Assembly (NCBI RefSeq): GCF_039822265.1
Contig: NZ_JBAJEX010000001.1
Location: 558,001-622,000, forward strand
Direction of reading: 5' to 3'
Length of the DNA stretch: 64,000 nt
From: Thiobacter sp. AK1
GTDB taxonomy: Bacteria > Pseudomonadota > Gammaproteobacteria > Burkholderiales > Thiobacteraceae
The notes beneath the pieces were generated by a model. The model made no database searches, had not been told where the DNA came from, and saw only the letters and a list, made by a program, of their open reading frames with translations. Made by a program: the position numbers and the translations under genes. Below, in pieces: positions 8,762-17,099 of this stretch (within the stretch, counting starts at the first letter, position 1; the number at the start of each line of letters is the position of its first letter).

Positions 8762-10285
8762 ATGGCCACCATCGTCCTCGCCACGCTCAATGCGCGTCAC
8801 ACCCATGCTTCCCTGGGCCTGCGCTATCTGCTCGCCAATCTGGGGCCGTTGGCCGAGCAGGCCACGCTCATGGAGTTCACCATCGCTCGCCCAGTGGCGG
8901 AGGTCGTGGAGGCGATACTCGCAGCCCGGCCACGCATCGTTGGACTGGGGGTCTATATCTGGAACGTGGAGCAAACCAGCAAACTAGTGGCCATGCTCAA
9001 GCGCGTGGCGCCGGAAGTGACGGTCGTGCTGGGCGGTCCGGAGGTCAGCCACGAAACCGAGACACAGCCCATCGTCGATGAGGCCGATTACGTCATCACG
9101 GGCTGGGGTGAGGTGAGCTTTCGCGTCCTCTGTGAAGGCGTGCTTTCCGGCCAGCCCCCCGCGCAGAAAATCATCCCGGGCGAGCAGCCTGCCTTGCGCG
9201 AGCTTTCTCTGCCCTATGCGCTCTACACCGAAGAAGACATCGCCCATCGCTTCCTTTACGTGGAGGCCTCGCGCGGCTGCCCCTACAAATGTGAGTTCTG
9301 CCTGTCCGCCTTGGACAAGACTGCCTGGGCCTTTCCCCAGGACGCCTTCCTCGCCGCGCTCGACGCGCTCTACCAACGCGGCGCGCGGCATTTCCGCTTC
9401 GTCGATCGCACCTTCAACCTCAACGTGAAGTCGAGCCTGGGCATCCTGGAGTTTTTTCTGGCGCGCCTGGACGCACAATTATTTCTCCACTTCGAGGTGA
9501 TCCCGGACCATCTGCCGGACGCCTTGAAGGCGGCGCTCGTGCGCTTCCCGCCAGGTAGCCTGCAACTGGAAATCGGCGTGCAGACTTTCGATCCCACGGT
9601 ACAGGCGCTCATCTCCCGCCGCCAGGACAACGCCCGCACCGAAGAAAATCTGCGTTGGCTCAAGGCGCATACCCATGCCCATCTCCACGTGGACCTAATC
9701 GCCGGTCTGCCGGGAGAGGATCTCTCCGGCTTTGGCGCGGGTTTTGACCGGCTGGTAGCCCTCGCGCCCCACGAGATCCAGGTGGAACTGCTCAAGCGCC
9801 TGCGCGGTGCACCCATCGCGCGTCACACGGAACGCTTTGGGCTTCGCTTCAATCCTCATCCACCCTACGAGATCCTGGCCACCGACCGCATTGGGTTTAC
9901 GGACATGCGTCGGCTGGCGCGCTTCGCCCGCTACTGGGACCTGCTGGGCAACTCGGGCCGATTCCGCCACACCCTGCCGCTCATGTTAGGCGAGGCGCCC
10001 TTCGCGCGCTTTCTCAACTTCAGCGACTGGCTATGGCGGACCGCTGGCCAGACCCACGGTTTTGCACTGGAACGCCTGTTCGCACTGGTGGCCGAAGGGC
10101 TCACGCAGGTGCTCCACATCGCCCCGGAAGCGGTGCGCGCCGCACTGGCGGCCGACTACGCTACGGTCGGCGCAGGGGCGTTGCCCGGTTTCCTGCGCGG
10201 GCCTGCCACCAAGAAACCGGCGAGTCCTGACGCTCGCCGGGCACGCCAGGCCCGACACCGCGCCGCCAGCAGCGAGTGCGGCTGA
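8762..10285 (+). CDS. B12-binding radical SAM protein (DUF4080 type)
   Basis: 507 residues. The N-terminal cobalamin-binding-like Rossmann domain (about 1-140) carries VVLGGPEVSHE but lacks the strict DxHxxG motif. The radical SAM core (about 165-390) has the [4Fe-4S]/SAM motif CPYKCEFC (residues about 178-185). A DUF4080 C-terminal region follows (about 380-480; HEIQVELLKRLRGAPI). The tail from about 480 is Arg/Ala/Pro-rich and basic. Proteins of this kind are widespread in proteobacteria but their substrates are unknown. The gene follows rhlE by 55 bp on the same strand and has no obvious strong ribosome site. Confidence 0.85.
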   Translation: MATIVLATLNARHTHASLGLRYLLANLGPLAEQATLMEFTIARPVAEVVEAILAARPRIVGLGVYIWNVEQTSKLVAMLKRVAPEVTVVLGGPEVSHETETQPIVDEADYVITGWGEVSFRVLCEGVLSGQPPAQKIIPGEQPALRELSLPYALYTEEDIAHRFLYVEASRGCPYKCEFCLSALDKTAWAFPQDAFLAALDALYQRGARHFRFVDRTFNLNVKSSLGILEFFLARLDAQLFLHFEVIPDHLPDALKAALVRFPPGSLQLEIGVQTFDPTVQALISRRQDNARTEENLRWLKAHTHAHLHVDLIAGLPGEDLSGFGAGFDRLVALAPHEIQVELLKRLRGAPIARHTERFGLRFNPHPPYEILATDRIGFTDMRRLARFARYWDLLGNSGRFRHTLPLMLGEAPFARFLNFSDWLWRTAGQTHGFALERLFALVAEGLTQVLHIAPEAVRAALAADYATVGAGALPGFLRGPATKKPASPDARRARQARHRAASSECG

Positions 10286-10489
10286 AGGCTTGCGAGCCTT
10301 GGGGGGTTGGTTCGCCCGCCCAAGGTTTCGCCCAACCCAAGTCGGCCGGCTGCGTGCGCCTCCCCACCGGGGCAGGCGTCGGTGCGCGATTCTTTCGCGA
10401 TCTCGCGCCAACCGGCCACGCCCAGCCGTCTCCGCAGGGAGGGTTGTGTAACGGAAAGTGCGGCTGGGCCACGCGGCTTTGTCGCGCAC
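10286..10489. other. Intergenic region with a long inverted repeat
   Basis: There is no gene here. A short hairpin, AAGGCT-TGCG-AGCCTT, lies right after the radical SAM stop. A perfect 9-bp inverted repeat (GCCCAGCCG at 10420-10428 and CGGCTGGGC at 10461-10469) encloses 32 nt with a smaller CTCC-GCAG-GGAG hairpin. It lies just beyond the minus-strand terminator at 10490-10526. Its function is unknown. Confidence 0.5.
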
Positions 10490-10526
10490 AAAAAAACCCA
10501 CGCATCGTTGGAAACGAGGCGTGGGT
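10490..10526 (-). terminator. Rho-independent terminator
   Basis: On the minus strand the stem ACCCACGC/GCGTGGGT encloses an inner stem CGTT/AACG with a 3-nt loop, and seven T follow (10496-10490). It ends transcription of the candidate RNA and of the GGDEF-EAL gene upstream of it. Confidence 0.88.
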
Positions 10527-10650
10527 CAGGAGGCGCAGAGGATGACTCCGTTCCAGGCGGAGGCCCGAACGGAAGTGGCGGAGGATCCACCACCCCGGGC
10601 AAGTCACCCAAACTTGCCCGTCGCCGGCGGCAAACACAGATTGACCGCCG
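10490..10650 (-). ncRNA. Candidate structured small RNA: five consecutive hairpins ending in an intrinsic terminator
   Basis: Read leftward, the minus strand folds into five hairpins. H1 is CGGCGG/CCGCCG (10650-10625). H2 is a perfect 9-bp stem (10620-10596). H3 is an 8-bp stem with loop UCC (10593-10575). H4 is a 10-bp stem with one bulge and loop CUCC (10572-10548). H5 is an 8 + 5 bp stem with loop UCC (10526-10496) followed by seven U. H3 and H4 each hold a pair that is G-U on the minus strand but A-C on the plus strand, so the minus strand is the RNA strand. Loops and linkers repeat UCC/CCUCC, complementary to Shine-Dalgarno sequences. A TATAAC box at 10718-10713 could give a 5' end near 10705; otherwise this is the 3' UTR of the GGDEF-EAL gene. 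No known RNA family was recognised. Confidence 0.6.
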
Positions 10651-10734
10651 AACGCCATGATCATGACCGAAACCGGAGCGGCCCGGAATTTGCCGATGGC
10701 CATATGCCGAAAGTTATAGGCGGAGGACAGAGAC

Positions 10735-12555
10735 TCAGTGACGGGCCGCAGGATTGCCGAAGGGCAGCAGGTTCACGTAATAGCCCGCCAGGCCCTGCAG
10801 CACGTGCATGCTGCGCCCGTCGCGCAGGAGCCGCTCGAATTCCTGCGCGGGAAGCGGATAGCTGAAAGAATAGCCTTGAATCTCGTTGCAGCCTTGGGCA
10901 CGTAGGAAGCTCAACTGAGCCTCCGTTTCCACCCCCTCGGCCAGCACGTTGAGGCGCAGGTTGCAGGCCATGGCGATGATAGCGGAAACGATGGCGGCTC
11001 CGTCCGAATCCAAGGTGATGTCGCGCACGAAGCTCTGGTCGATTTTCAGAGTGTGGATGGGCAGGCGCTTGAGATAGGAGAGCGAGGAGTAGCCCGTACC
11101 GAAATCGTCGATGGCGATGTGCACGCCCAGGTCGCGCAAACGCTCCAGCGTGGAGGCATTGGCGGCATTGTGTTCCAGCAACACCTCCTCGGTGATTTCC
11201 AGCTCGAGCCATTCAGGCGCAAGCCTGGTCTCGGCCAGGGTGAGCCCCACCATGCCGGCCAGGTCCTTTTGCATGAACTGGCGCGCCGAGAGATTCACTG
11301 CCATGCGCACCGGCGGCAGTCCCAGATCCTGCCAGGAACGGTTCTGGCGGCACGCCTCACGCAGCACCCATTCCCCCACCTGGATAATGATGCCGGTTTC
11401 CTCCAGGATGGCCACGAACTCGCCAGGCGGCACCAGCCCCAAGTCCGGATGGCGCCAGCGCAACAACGCCTCCGCGCCGATCACCCGGCCGGTCCTGAGA
11501 TCCACGCGTGGCTGATAGTGCAGCACGAACTCTTCGCGCCCCAGGGCCCGGCGCAGCGCATTTTCCAAAAGCAGCCGCTCGCGTGCCCGCTGATTAATTT
11601 CCGGAGAATAGAACTGGAAGTTGTTGCGACCGTGTTGCTTGGCCCGGTACATGGCCGAATCGGCGTTACGCAGTAGATGATCCAGATGTTCGCCGTCGTC
11701 CGGATAGAGGGTGATGCCCACGCTGGGCGTGACGAACACCTCGTGCCCACCGAGGTAGAAAGCCTGGCTGAAGGTATCGAGAATCTTTTGTGCCACCACG
11801 GCCGCCGTGTCCCGGTCGGCCACGTCCTCCACGATCACGGTGAACTCGTCACCACCGAGGCGCGCCACGGTATCACAGTCGCGCACGCAGCTGCGTAAGC
11901 GGTCCGCGACGACGCGCAGCAGCTGGTCGCCCACGTTGTGGCCAAGAGTGTCGTTGATGGCCTTGAAGCGATCGAGATCCAGGAACATCACCGCCAGCTT
12001 TTGTTGATAGCGGTCGGCCTGGGCCATGGCATGGGTGAGGCGGTCGCGGAAAAGGGTGCGATTGGGCAGACCGGTGAGCGCGTCGTGATGCGCCATGTGG
12101 CGCATTGCGCGCTCGGTGCGCTTGCGTTGTTCGAGATCGTGACGCAGCCGCTCGTTGACCTGCTCAAGTTCGGCGGTGCGCGCCGCCACCGCTCGCTCCA
12201 GCGCTTCGTTGGCCGCGCTCAGGGCGTTACGGGTCTCTTTCAGCTGGCGCACCAGGGGCAGCCAGCGCCAAAAGCCCAACGCCAGCAGCAGATTGCCCGT
12301 GACCCAGGCGGTGTAGCGGACGACCTCCACCCCTTCCGGGAAGGGCGCTCGCCACAGGGAGTGCCCGGCCTCGCCCCAGGCCAGATTGATTAGATCGCCC
12401 AACAGCACGATCCACAAGCCGGCAAGCAGCATGCCCCAGCCGGGATGCCGGGCCAGGTCGGGCTCGCGCCGGCTCACCCAGAATAGCGCCAGGCCGATGG
12501 TGGTCACCACCGCGGCCTTGATCGCCTTCAGGGCGACCACCTCACCTGCAAACAC
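10735..12555 (-). CDS. Membrane GGDEF-EAL c-di-GMP signalling protein
   Basis: 606 residues. Three N-terminal hydrophobic helices (about 10-27, 40-60 and 83-103) are followed by a coiled coil (about 105-150, RNALSAANEALERAVAARTAELEQ). The GGDEF domain (about 160-325) has an intact RLGGDEF active site and RxxD-like RSCVRDCD just upstream of it. The EAL domain (about 340-590) has GAEALLRW, the metal-binding ELEITE, and the DDFGTGYSS loop, so both cyclase and phosphodiesterase signatures are present. It lacks a recognisable sensor other than the membrane part. Transcription would run through the structured RNA to the terminator at 10490. Confidence 0.93.
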   Translation of the reverse strand: MFAGEVVALKAIKAAVVTTIGLALFWVSRREPDLARHPGWGMLLAGLWIVLLGDLINLAWGEAGHSLWRAPFPEGVEVVRYTAWVTGNLLLALGFWRWLPLVRQLKETRNALSAANEALERAVAARTAELEQVNERLRHDLEQRKRTERAMRHMAHHDALTGLPNRTLFRDRLTHAMAQADRYQQKLAVMFLDLDRFKAINDTLGHNVGDQLLRVVADRLRSCVRDCDTVARLGGDEFTVIVEDVADRDTAAVVAQKILDTFSQAFYLGGHEVFVTPSVGITLYPDDGEHLDHLLRNADSAMYRAKQHGRNNFQFYSPEINQRARERLLLENALRRALGREEFVLHYQPRVDLRTGRVIGAEALLRWRHPDLGLVPPGEFVAILEETGIIIQVGEWVLREACRQNRSWQDLGLPPVRMAVNLSARQFMQKDLAGMVGLTLAETRLAPEWLELEITEEVLLEHNAANASTLERLRDLGVHIAIDDFGTGYSSLSYLKRLPIHTLKIDQSFVRDITLDSDGAAIVSAIIAMACNLRLNVLAEGVETEAQLSFLRAQGCNEIQGYSFSYPLPAQEFERLLRDGRSMHVLQGLAGYYVNLLPFGNPAARH

Positions 12556-12623
12556 AACGCCTCCCTCCGTTGTGACCGCACTTCCCCTGGCGCCTTCAGC
12601 TCGGCTCGGCCAGCGCCCCGTCG

Positions 12624-13019
12624 CTACAACTTGGGCCGGCCCTCATGGGCATAGAGCTGGTCGCGCTTGGTCTGGCAGACGAAACAACGCGCCGCCGCCG
12701 GATTGGCCTTGAGGCGCTCGTAGCCCACGGGCGCGCCGCAGTCCACGCACACCCCGTAGCTACCCTGCGCCAGACGCGCCCGCGCTGCTTCCAGCTCGCG
12801 CAACTCGCGCACATGGCGGTCGATCATGGCGGCATTCAAGTCGGCGAGCATGTCGGCCACGGATTCATCGCCAGTATCGGTCACCCGACCCGCGAGCTCG
12901 ATGTACTGCTGTTGGCCAGAGCGCTCCAATTCGTCGCGCACTGCCTCCAGCACGCGCTGGTACTCCTCCTGCAGGCGCTTTTCCAGAGTTTGCAGTTCTT
13001 TTTTGGTGAGCACGGACAT
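12624..13019 (-). CDS. DksA/TraR-family zinc-finger transcription factor
   Basis: 131 residues from the ATG at 13019 (MSVLTKKELQTLEKRL). A long coiled-coil hairpin occupies about residues 5-85 and a C4 zinc finger is at about 96-122 (CVDC-X17-CFVC), the exact spacing of DksA. DksA binds the RNA polymerase secondary channel and acts with ppGpp at rRNA and biosynthetic promoters. The protein is shorter than E. coli DksA (151 residues), and the hairpin tip reads ESVADMLADLNAAMIDRH rather than the classic tip, so it may be a DksA paralogue. Residues before 13019 in the same frame are not family-like. Confidence 0.82.
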   Translation of the reverse strand: MSVLTKKELQTLEKRLQEEYQRVLEAVRDELERSGQQQYIELAGRVTDTGDESVADMLADLNAAMIDRHVRELRELEAARARLAQGSYGVCVDCGAPVGYERLKANPAAARCFVCQTKRDQLYAHEGRPKL

Positions 13020-13120
13020 GATCGATTCCAGACTGTTCGAAAAACCGGCTTCATTGTCGGCCCAATGGCGGCGAATTTCAACCAAACGTCCTGATCTTTT
13101 GGGCTACAATACGCCGCCCC

Positions 13121-13193
13121 GCCCCGGTAGCTCAGTGGATAGAGCAACCCCCTCCTAAGGGGTAGGTCACACGTTCGATTCGTGTTCGGGGCG
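13121..13193 (+). tRNA. tRNA-Arg (anticodon CCT)
   Basis: The full cloverleaf is visible. The acceptor is GCCCCGG/TCGGGGC, the D-arm contains AGCTCAGTGGATAGAGC, and the anticodon stem is ACCCC/GGGGT with loop CTCCTAA (anticodon CCT at 13154-13156). The T-arm is ACACG-TTCGATT-CGTGT and the discriminator is G. CCA is not encoded. It reads AGG codons. Confidence 0.95.
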
Positions 13194-13270
13194 CTTTGCC
13201 TTTCGCTGCTCGATCGCATCCACTCCATTTGCGGCGCAATCGGTCGCGCGGCAGCTTTCTTTGCGGAACG

Positions 13271-14956
13271 TCACTCTTCTTCCACCATCGCGATGTAGCC
13301 CACCGGACACTCGTGGGCGCACAAGCCGCACCCCTTGCAGTAGTCATAGTCGAATACGTAATGGGAACCATCGGTGAGGGGCGCGCGCGTCTTCAGCACG
13401 GCATTGTCCGGACAGAGGGTGAAACAGTTGTCGCAGGCCATGCAGTTGCCGCAGGAAAAGCAGCGCAAAGCCTCGGCGTGGGCGGCCTGTTGGTCGAGAC
13501 CACCTTGCACTTCCCGGTCGCCGGCACGCTCGGACACGGGCAACACCGGCGGTTCCTGGCGGGGTGCGTGATCGAAGTAATGGAGATTGAGCCGATCGAG
13601 GCCGACCACCGCGCCGCGCTGGGGCCGGGTCTCGTGGCGTCCCAGCAGATCGGCGATGGCCGCCGCCGCGCGCGCGCCGTCGAAGATGGCACCCGCCACC
13701 GTGCCCAGCCCCGGCCGACAGTCGCCGCCGGCGAAGATGCGGCTGGTGCCGGGCACGCGCCCATCGGCCTCTACCCGCAAGAATTCCCGCTGGCCCAGCA
13801 ACTGCGCCAGCCCCTCCTCGTTTACCACTTGGCCGATAGCGGGAATCACTTGGTCCACCTTGAGCACGGATTCCGTGCCCTCGAAGGCTTGCACGCGCAC
13901 CCGCTCGCCTTCCTTGAGTTTGCGGGCATGCACGATCTCCACGCCTACTACCCGTTCGCCACGGAGGATGAGACGACGCACCATGCGGTTCTCGTGGATC
14001 AGCACGCCTTCTTCCAGGGCCTGGACGATCTCGTCCGGCGCGGCACGCATGCGTTCATAGTCGGGCACTTGGGCATGGGGCATGCGCTCGTGGGTGATGA
14101 GATGCACCTCGCGCACCCCGGCGCGTTTCAGGATGCGGGCCACGTCCACCGCGGTGTTGCCTCCGCCGATGATGGCCACGCTATCCATGACCGGCACCGC
14201 ACCTTCCGCGATCCAGTGGCGCAAAAGGTCTAAGCCGAAGCGCAGATCCCGTGGCACGACCCCTTCCACACTGTAGGGGCGGCTCTTCTGCGTGCCCACC
14301 GCGAGGAACACGGCGGCGAAGTCTGTTTCCAGTTCCTCCAGCGAAAAATCGCGCCCCAGGCGCTGGTGCGGCCTAAACTCGATGCCCGTGGCCAGCAGCC
14401 GCTCGATTTCGCCGTCCAACACCGCGCGTGGCAGGCGGTAAGGCGGAATCGCCGTGCGCGGCACGCCACCCGCCTGGTTGAGCGCCTCTAGCAGCACCGG
14501 ACGAATGCCCCGCCGCAAAAGCTGCCAGGCGCAGGACAACCCAGCCGGCCCCGCGCCCACCACCGCCACCGCTGGCACGTCCCGGCCAATGGCGGGCGCG
14601 GGACAGGCCCAACCCGCGGCGAGTGCCGCATCCCCTAGCCAGCGTTCCAGGCCGTGCACGTTGAGGGGGGCGTCGTAGCCACCGCGATTACACGCGGTCT
14701 CGCAGGGATGGGGGCAGACCCGGCCGGTGCTGGCAGGCAGGGGGTTGGCAGCGATCAGACGTTGCCAGGCACCCGCCACATCCCCCTCGGCCAGGCTGGC
14801 GATCCAGGCCTGAGGATCCTCACCGGCGAGGCAGGCGTGGTGGCAGGGCGCGATGCCGTGCACATGCTCGGGACGTTGGATGCGCCACGTACCGGTGCGA
14901 AAGCCCATGGCAGTGCCCGGCGCGGCGAAGCCGCCCGGCGTGACCTTCACGCCCAT
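13271..14956 (-). CDS. GltD-like NAD(P)-dependent oxidoreductase fused to a 2[4Fe-4S] ferredoxin (Por-associated)
   Basis: 561 residues. An N-terminal Fe-S-binding helical domain (about 35-110; CHHACLAG, CPHPCETACNRGG) precedes an FAD/NAD(P)-binding module with AVVGAGPAGLSCA (about 130), IIGGGNTAVDVARI (about 260) and IFAGGDCRPG (about 415), as in glutamate synthase small subunit. A C-terminal ferredoxin domain (about 490-555) carries two clusters: CFSCGNCMACDNCFTLCP and CKGCGLCAHECP. It overlaps porB by 10 nt. The fusion replaces a stand-alone PorD delta subunit and would pass electrons between the oxidoreductase and NAD(P)H. It is not a true gltD: no gltB is next to it. Confidence 0.85.
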   Translation of the reverse strand: MGVKVTPGGFAAPGTAMGFRTGTWRIQRPEHVHGIAPCHHACLAGEDPQAWIASLAEGDVAGAWQRLIAANPLPASTGRVCPHPCETACNRGGYDAPLNVHGLERWLGDAALAAGWACPAPAIGRDVPAVAVVGAGPAGLSCAWQLLRRGIRPVLLEALNQAGGVPRTAIPPYRLPRAVLDGEIERLLATGIEFRPHQRLGRDFSLEELETDFAAVFLAVGTQKSRPYSVEGVVPRDLRFGLDLLRHWIAEGAVPVMDSVAIIGGGNTAVDVARILKRAGVREVHLITHERMPHAQVPDYERMRAAPDEIVQALEEGVLIHENRMVRRLILRGERVVGVEIVHARKLKEGERVRVQAFEGTESVLKVDQVIPAIGQVVNEEGLAQLLGQREFLRVEADGRVPGTSRIFAGGDCRPGLGTVAGAIFDGARAAAAIADLLGRHETRPQRGAVVGLDRLNLHYFDHAPRQEPPVLPVSERAGDREVQGGLDQQAAHAEALRCFSCGNCMACDNCFTLCPDNAVLKTRAPLTDGSHYVFDYDYCKGCGLCAHECPVGYIAMVEEE

Positions 14957-15933
14957 TGGCCCCCTCCTCGCCGCACGGTGTCGGCGCTTTCCGTATCCAG
15001 ACCAGCACCGCCTGCGCGCAGGCCGTAGCGCTCGATGTTGGCATCGGCCAGGGCCTGCAAGTGGGCAAGCTCCTCGCGCGCCCGGGGGTCGTCGGCGAAC
15101 AGGTGGGCGAAGCGTCCTTGCAGCGCGAGGTAATCCCTCACCGGCTTGGGTGCGCGCAGGGGCAACACGCCCACCAGGGAGCCCCGCTCCATTTCCACCA
15201 AGGGGAACAGCCCGGTCTCCACCGCCAGACGCGCCACCTCGATGGACAGCGCGCCATCATGCCCCCAGCCCAGGGGACAGGGCGAATGAACCAGCAGGAA
15301 ACTCGGCCCCGGCACCGCCAGGGCGCGCCGCACCTTCTTGCGCACGTCGGCGGGGTAAGCCACCGAAGCCGTGGCCGCATAGGGAATGTGATGGGCGGCG
15401 ATGATGGCGAGGATGTCCTTCTTGAGATGGCGCTTGCCCATGCGTGCGCGGCCGGCGGGCGAGGTGGTGGTGGCGGCGGCGTGGGGCGTGGAGCTGGAAC
15501 GCTGGATGCCCGTATTCATGTAGGCCTCGTTGTCATAGCAGACATAGAGCACCTCGTGTCCCCGCTCCAGCATTCCCGACAAGGCCTGGAAGCCGATGTC
15601 GAAGGTGCCGCCATCGCCACCGAAGGCGAGCACCTTCGTGGATTTGCCCTGGGCTTTGAGGGCCGCCTCCATGCCCGCCGCCACCGCGCCCGTGTTCTCG
15701 AACAGGGAATGTAGCCAGGGCAGCCGCCAGGCCGACTCGGGCCAAGGCGTGGTGAAGATCTCCAGGCAGCCGGTGGCGTTGGCGACAATCACGTCGGGGC
15801 CCGCCGCCTCGGTGACCAGGCGTGCCGCCAGCGCCTGGCCACAGCCGAGGCAAGCACGGTGGCCCGCGGTAAGACCGGCATAGCGAGGCTGCTGGCTGCG
15901 CAGCGCCTCGATGGAGATGGTCTGCCCATTCAT
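14947..15933 (-). CDS. porB: Pyruvate/2-oxoacid:ferredoxin oxidoreductase, beta subunit
   Basis: 328 residues from the ATG at 15933, which overlaps the porA stop as ATGA; the longer frame upstream lies inside porA. The thiamine diphosphate site is clear: GGDGGTFDIGFQAL followed by CYDNEAYMNTG. Cys residues in HRACLGCGQAL and a later SPCPLGWGH are the usual ligands of the proximal [4Fe-4S] cluster. The length matches archaeal/thermophile-type PorB. Together with porA and porG it would catalyse reversible pyruvate + CoA to acetyl-CoA + CO2 with reduced ferredoxin. The exact 2-oxoacid cannot be fixed from sequence. Confidence 0.9.
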   Translation of the reverse strand: MNGQTISIEALRSQQPRYAGLTAGHRACLGCGQALAARLVTEAAGPDVIVANATGCLEIFTTPWPESAWRLPWLHSLFENTGAVAAGMEAALKAQGKSTKVLAFGGDGGTFDIGFQALSGMLERGHEVLYVCYDNEAYMNTGIQRSSSTPHAAATTTSPAGRARMGKRHLKKDILAIIAAHHIPYAATASVAYPADVRKKVRRALAVPGPSFLLVHSPCPLGWGHDGALSIEVARLAVETGLFPLVEMERGSLVGVLPLRAPKPVRDYLALQGRFAHLFADDPRAREELAHLQALADANIERYGLRAGGAGLDTESADTVRRGGGQWA

Positions 15934-17099
15934 AGTGCCTCCTGCGGCAGTTTGTCTGGATCGAGATCGAAGATGCGGAAAGGCCCGGGCGTCTCGGGCA
16001 GGCTGGCCAGCAGACGCGGCAGTAGATCCAGCGGCACGTCGCGCCCCCCCAGCCCCACGGCGAAGCCATGCACACAAGGCGGCTTAAGCAATTCCGCCAG
16101 CGCCGCGCGCACTTCGGCGGTGACGATGCCTGAAGCGCCTGGGGAGATCGCCCGCTCCAGCACCACCAGGCGCTCGAGTCCCGCACACGCCGCGCGCAAC
16201 GCCGCCGCCGGAAAGGGGCGAAAGCTGCGCAAGTGCATCAGCCGCACCGGCCCACAGGCGGGATCGATCGCCACCGCGTCGGCCAGCGTGCCGAAAATGG
16301 AACCGAGGGTGAGCACGCCGGTGCGCGCCGCGGGATCACCTTCCACGCGCAGCAGGCCGCCGCAGCTGCGACCGCTCACTTCTTGCCAGGCCGCGTCCAC
16401 CGCGGGGATCAGCTCCAGGGCGTCAAGTAGCGCCTGGTGATGCAGTTGCCGCATCTCTGCGTAGTATTCGGGCGCCACCAGTGTGCCGAAACTTAAGGGG
16501 TTGCGGGGATTGAGCGTGCGCGCAAAGCGATAGGGAGGCAAGAAATGGTCCACCTGTTCCTGCGCCGGCAGGTCGATGGCCTCCAGGGTGTGGGTCAGGG
16601 TGAAGCCATCTACGCACACCATCACCGGCACTTCTAGGGTTTCCGCGATGCGGAAGGCCTGCAGCGTCGTGTCCACTGCCTCCTGGTTGTCGCTGCAATA
16701 GAGCTGCACCCAGCCCGCATCGCGCATGGCCATGGAATCCTGCTGGTCGTTCCAGATGGACAGCGGCGCGGAGACCGCCCGGTTGGCCACCGTCATCACC
16801 AAGGGCACGCGCAGGCCGGCGATGTTGTAGAGAACCTCGCCCATGAGCAGGAGACCCTGGGAGGCAGTGGCGGTATAGGCGCGCGAGCCCGCCACGGCCG
16901 CCCCCAGCACCACGGAGGCCGCGGAAAACTCGGATTCCACACTCACCAGCTCGCAGGTCGCCTCACCGTCGGCGACGAGCTTGGCGATGTGTTCGACGAT
17001 GTGGGTCTGGGGCGTGATGGGATAGGCCGCCACCACCTGGGCGCGCGCCGCCACCACTGCACGCGCGATGGCCTGGGAACCTTCAAGCGGCAGCCGCAT
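15930..17099 (-). CDS. porA: Pyruvate/2-oxoacid:ferredoxin oxidoreductase, alpha subunit
   Basis: 389 residues. The N-terminal pyrimidine-binding domain has the start typical for PorA (LEGSQAIARAVVAARAQVVAAYPITPQT), the conserved VESEFSAASVVLGAA and the YTATASQGLLLMGE stretch. The C-terminal transketolase-like domain is at about 265-370. It overlaps porG by 17 nt and porB by 4 nt, so the operon is translationally coupled. PorA over VorB/KorA is chosen from the PITPQT/ESEFSA signatures and subunit order gamma-alpha-beta; substrate specificity stays open. Confidence 0.9.
   Translation of the reverse strand: MRLPLEGSQAIARAVVAARAQVVAAYPITPQTHIVEHIAKLVADGEATCELVSVESEFSAASVVLGAAVAGSRAYTATASQGLLLMGEVLYNIAGLRVPLVMTVANRAVSAPLSIWNDQQDSMAMRDAGWVQLYCSDNQEAVDTTLQAFRIAETLEVPVMVCVDGFTLTHTLEAIDLPAQEQVDHFLPPYRFARTLNPRNPLSFGTLVAPEYYAEMRQLHHQALLDALELIPAVDAAWQEVSGRSCGGLLRVEGDPAARTGVLTLGSIFGTLADAVAIDPACGPVRLMHLRSFRPFPAAALRAACAGLERLVVLERAISPGASGIVTAEVRAALAELLKPPCVHGFAVGLGGRDVPLDLLPRLLASLPETPGPFRIFDLDPDKLPQEAL

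Noticed and set aside
10490-10620. CsrB/RsmZ-like RNA on the plus strand (GGA in the loops)
   Set aside because: Three loops do read GGA or GGAG on the plus strand, but the stems pair less well there (two A-C mismatches) and the U-run terminator exists only for the minus strand.
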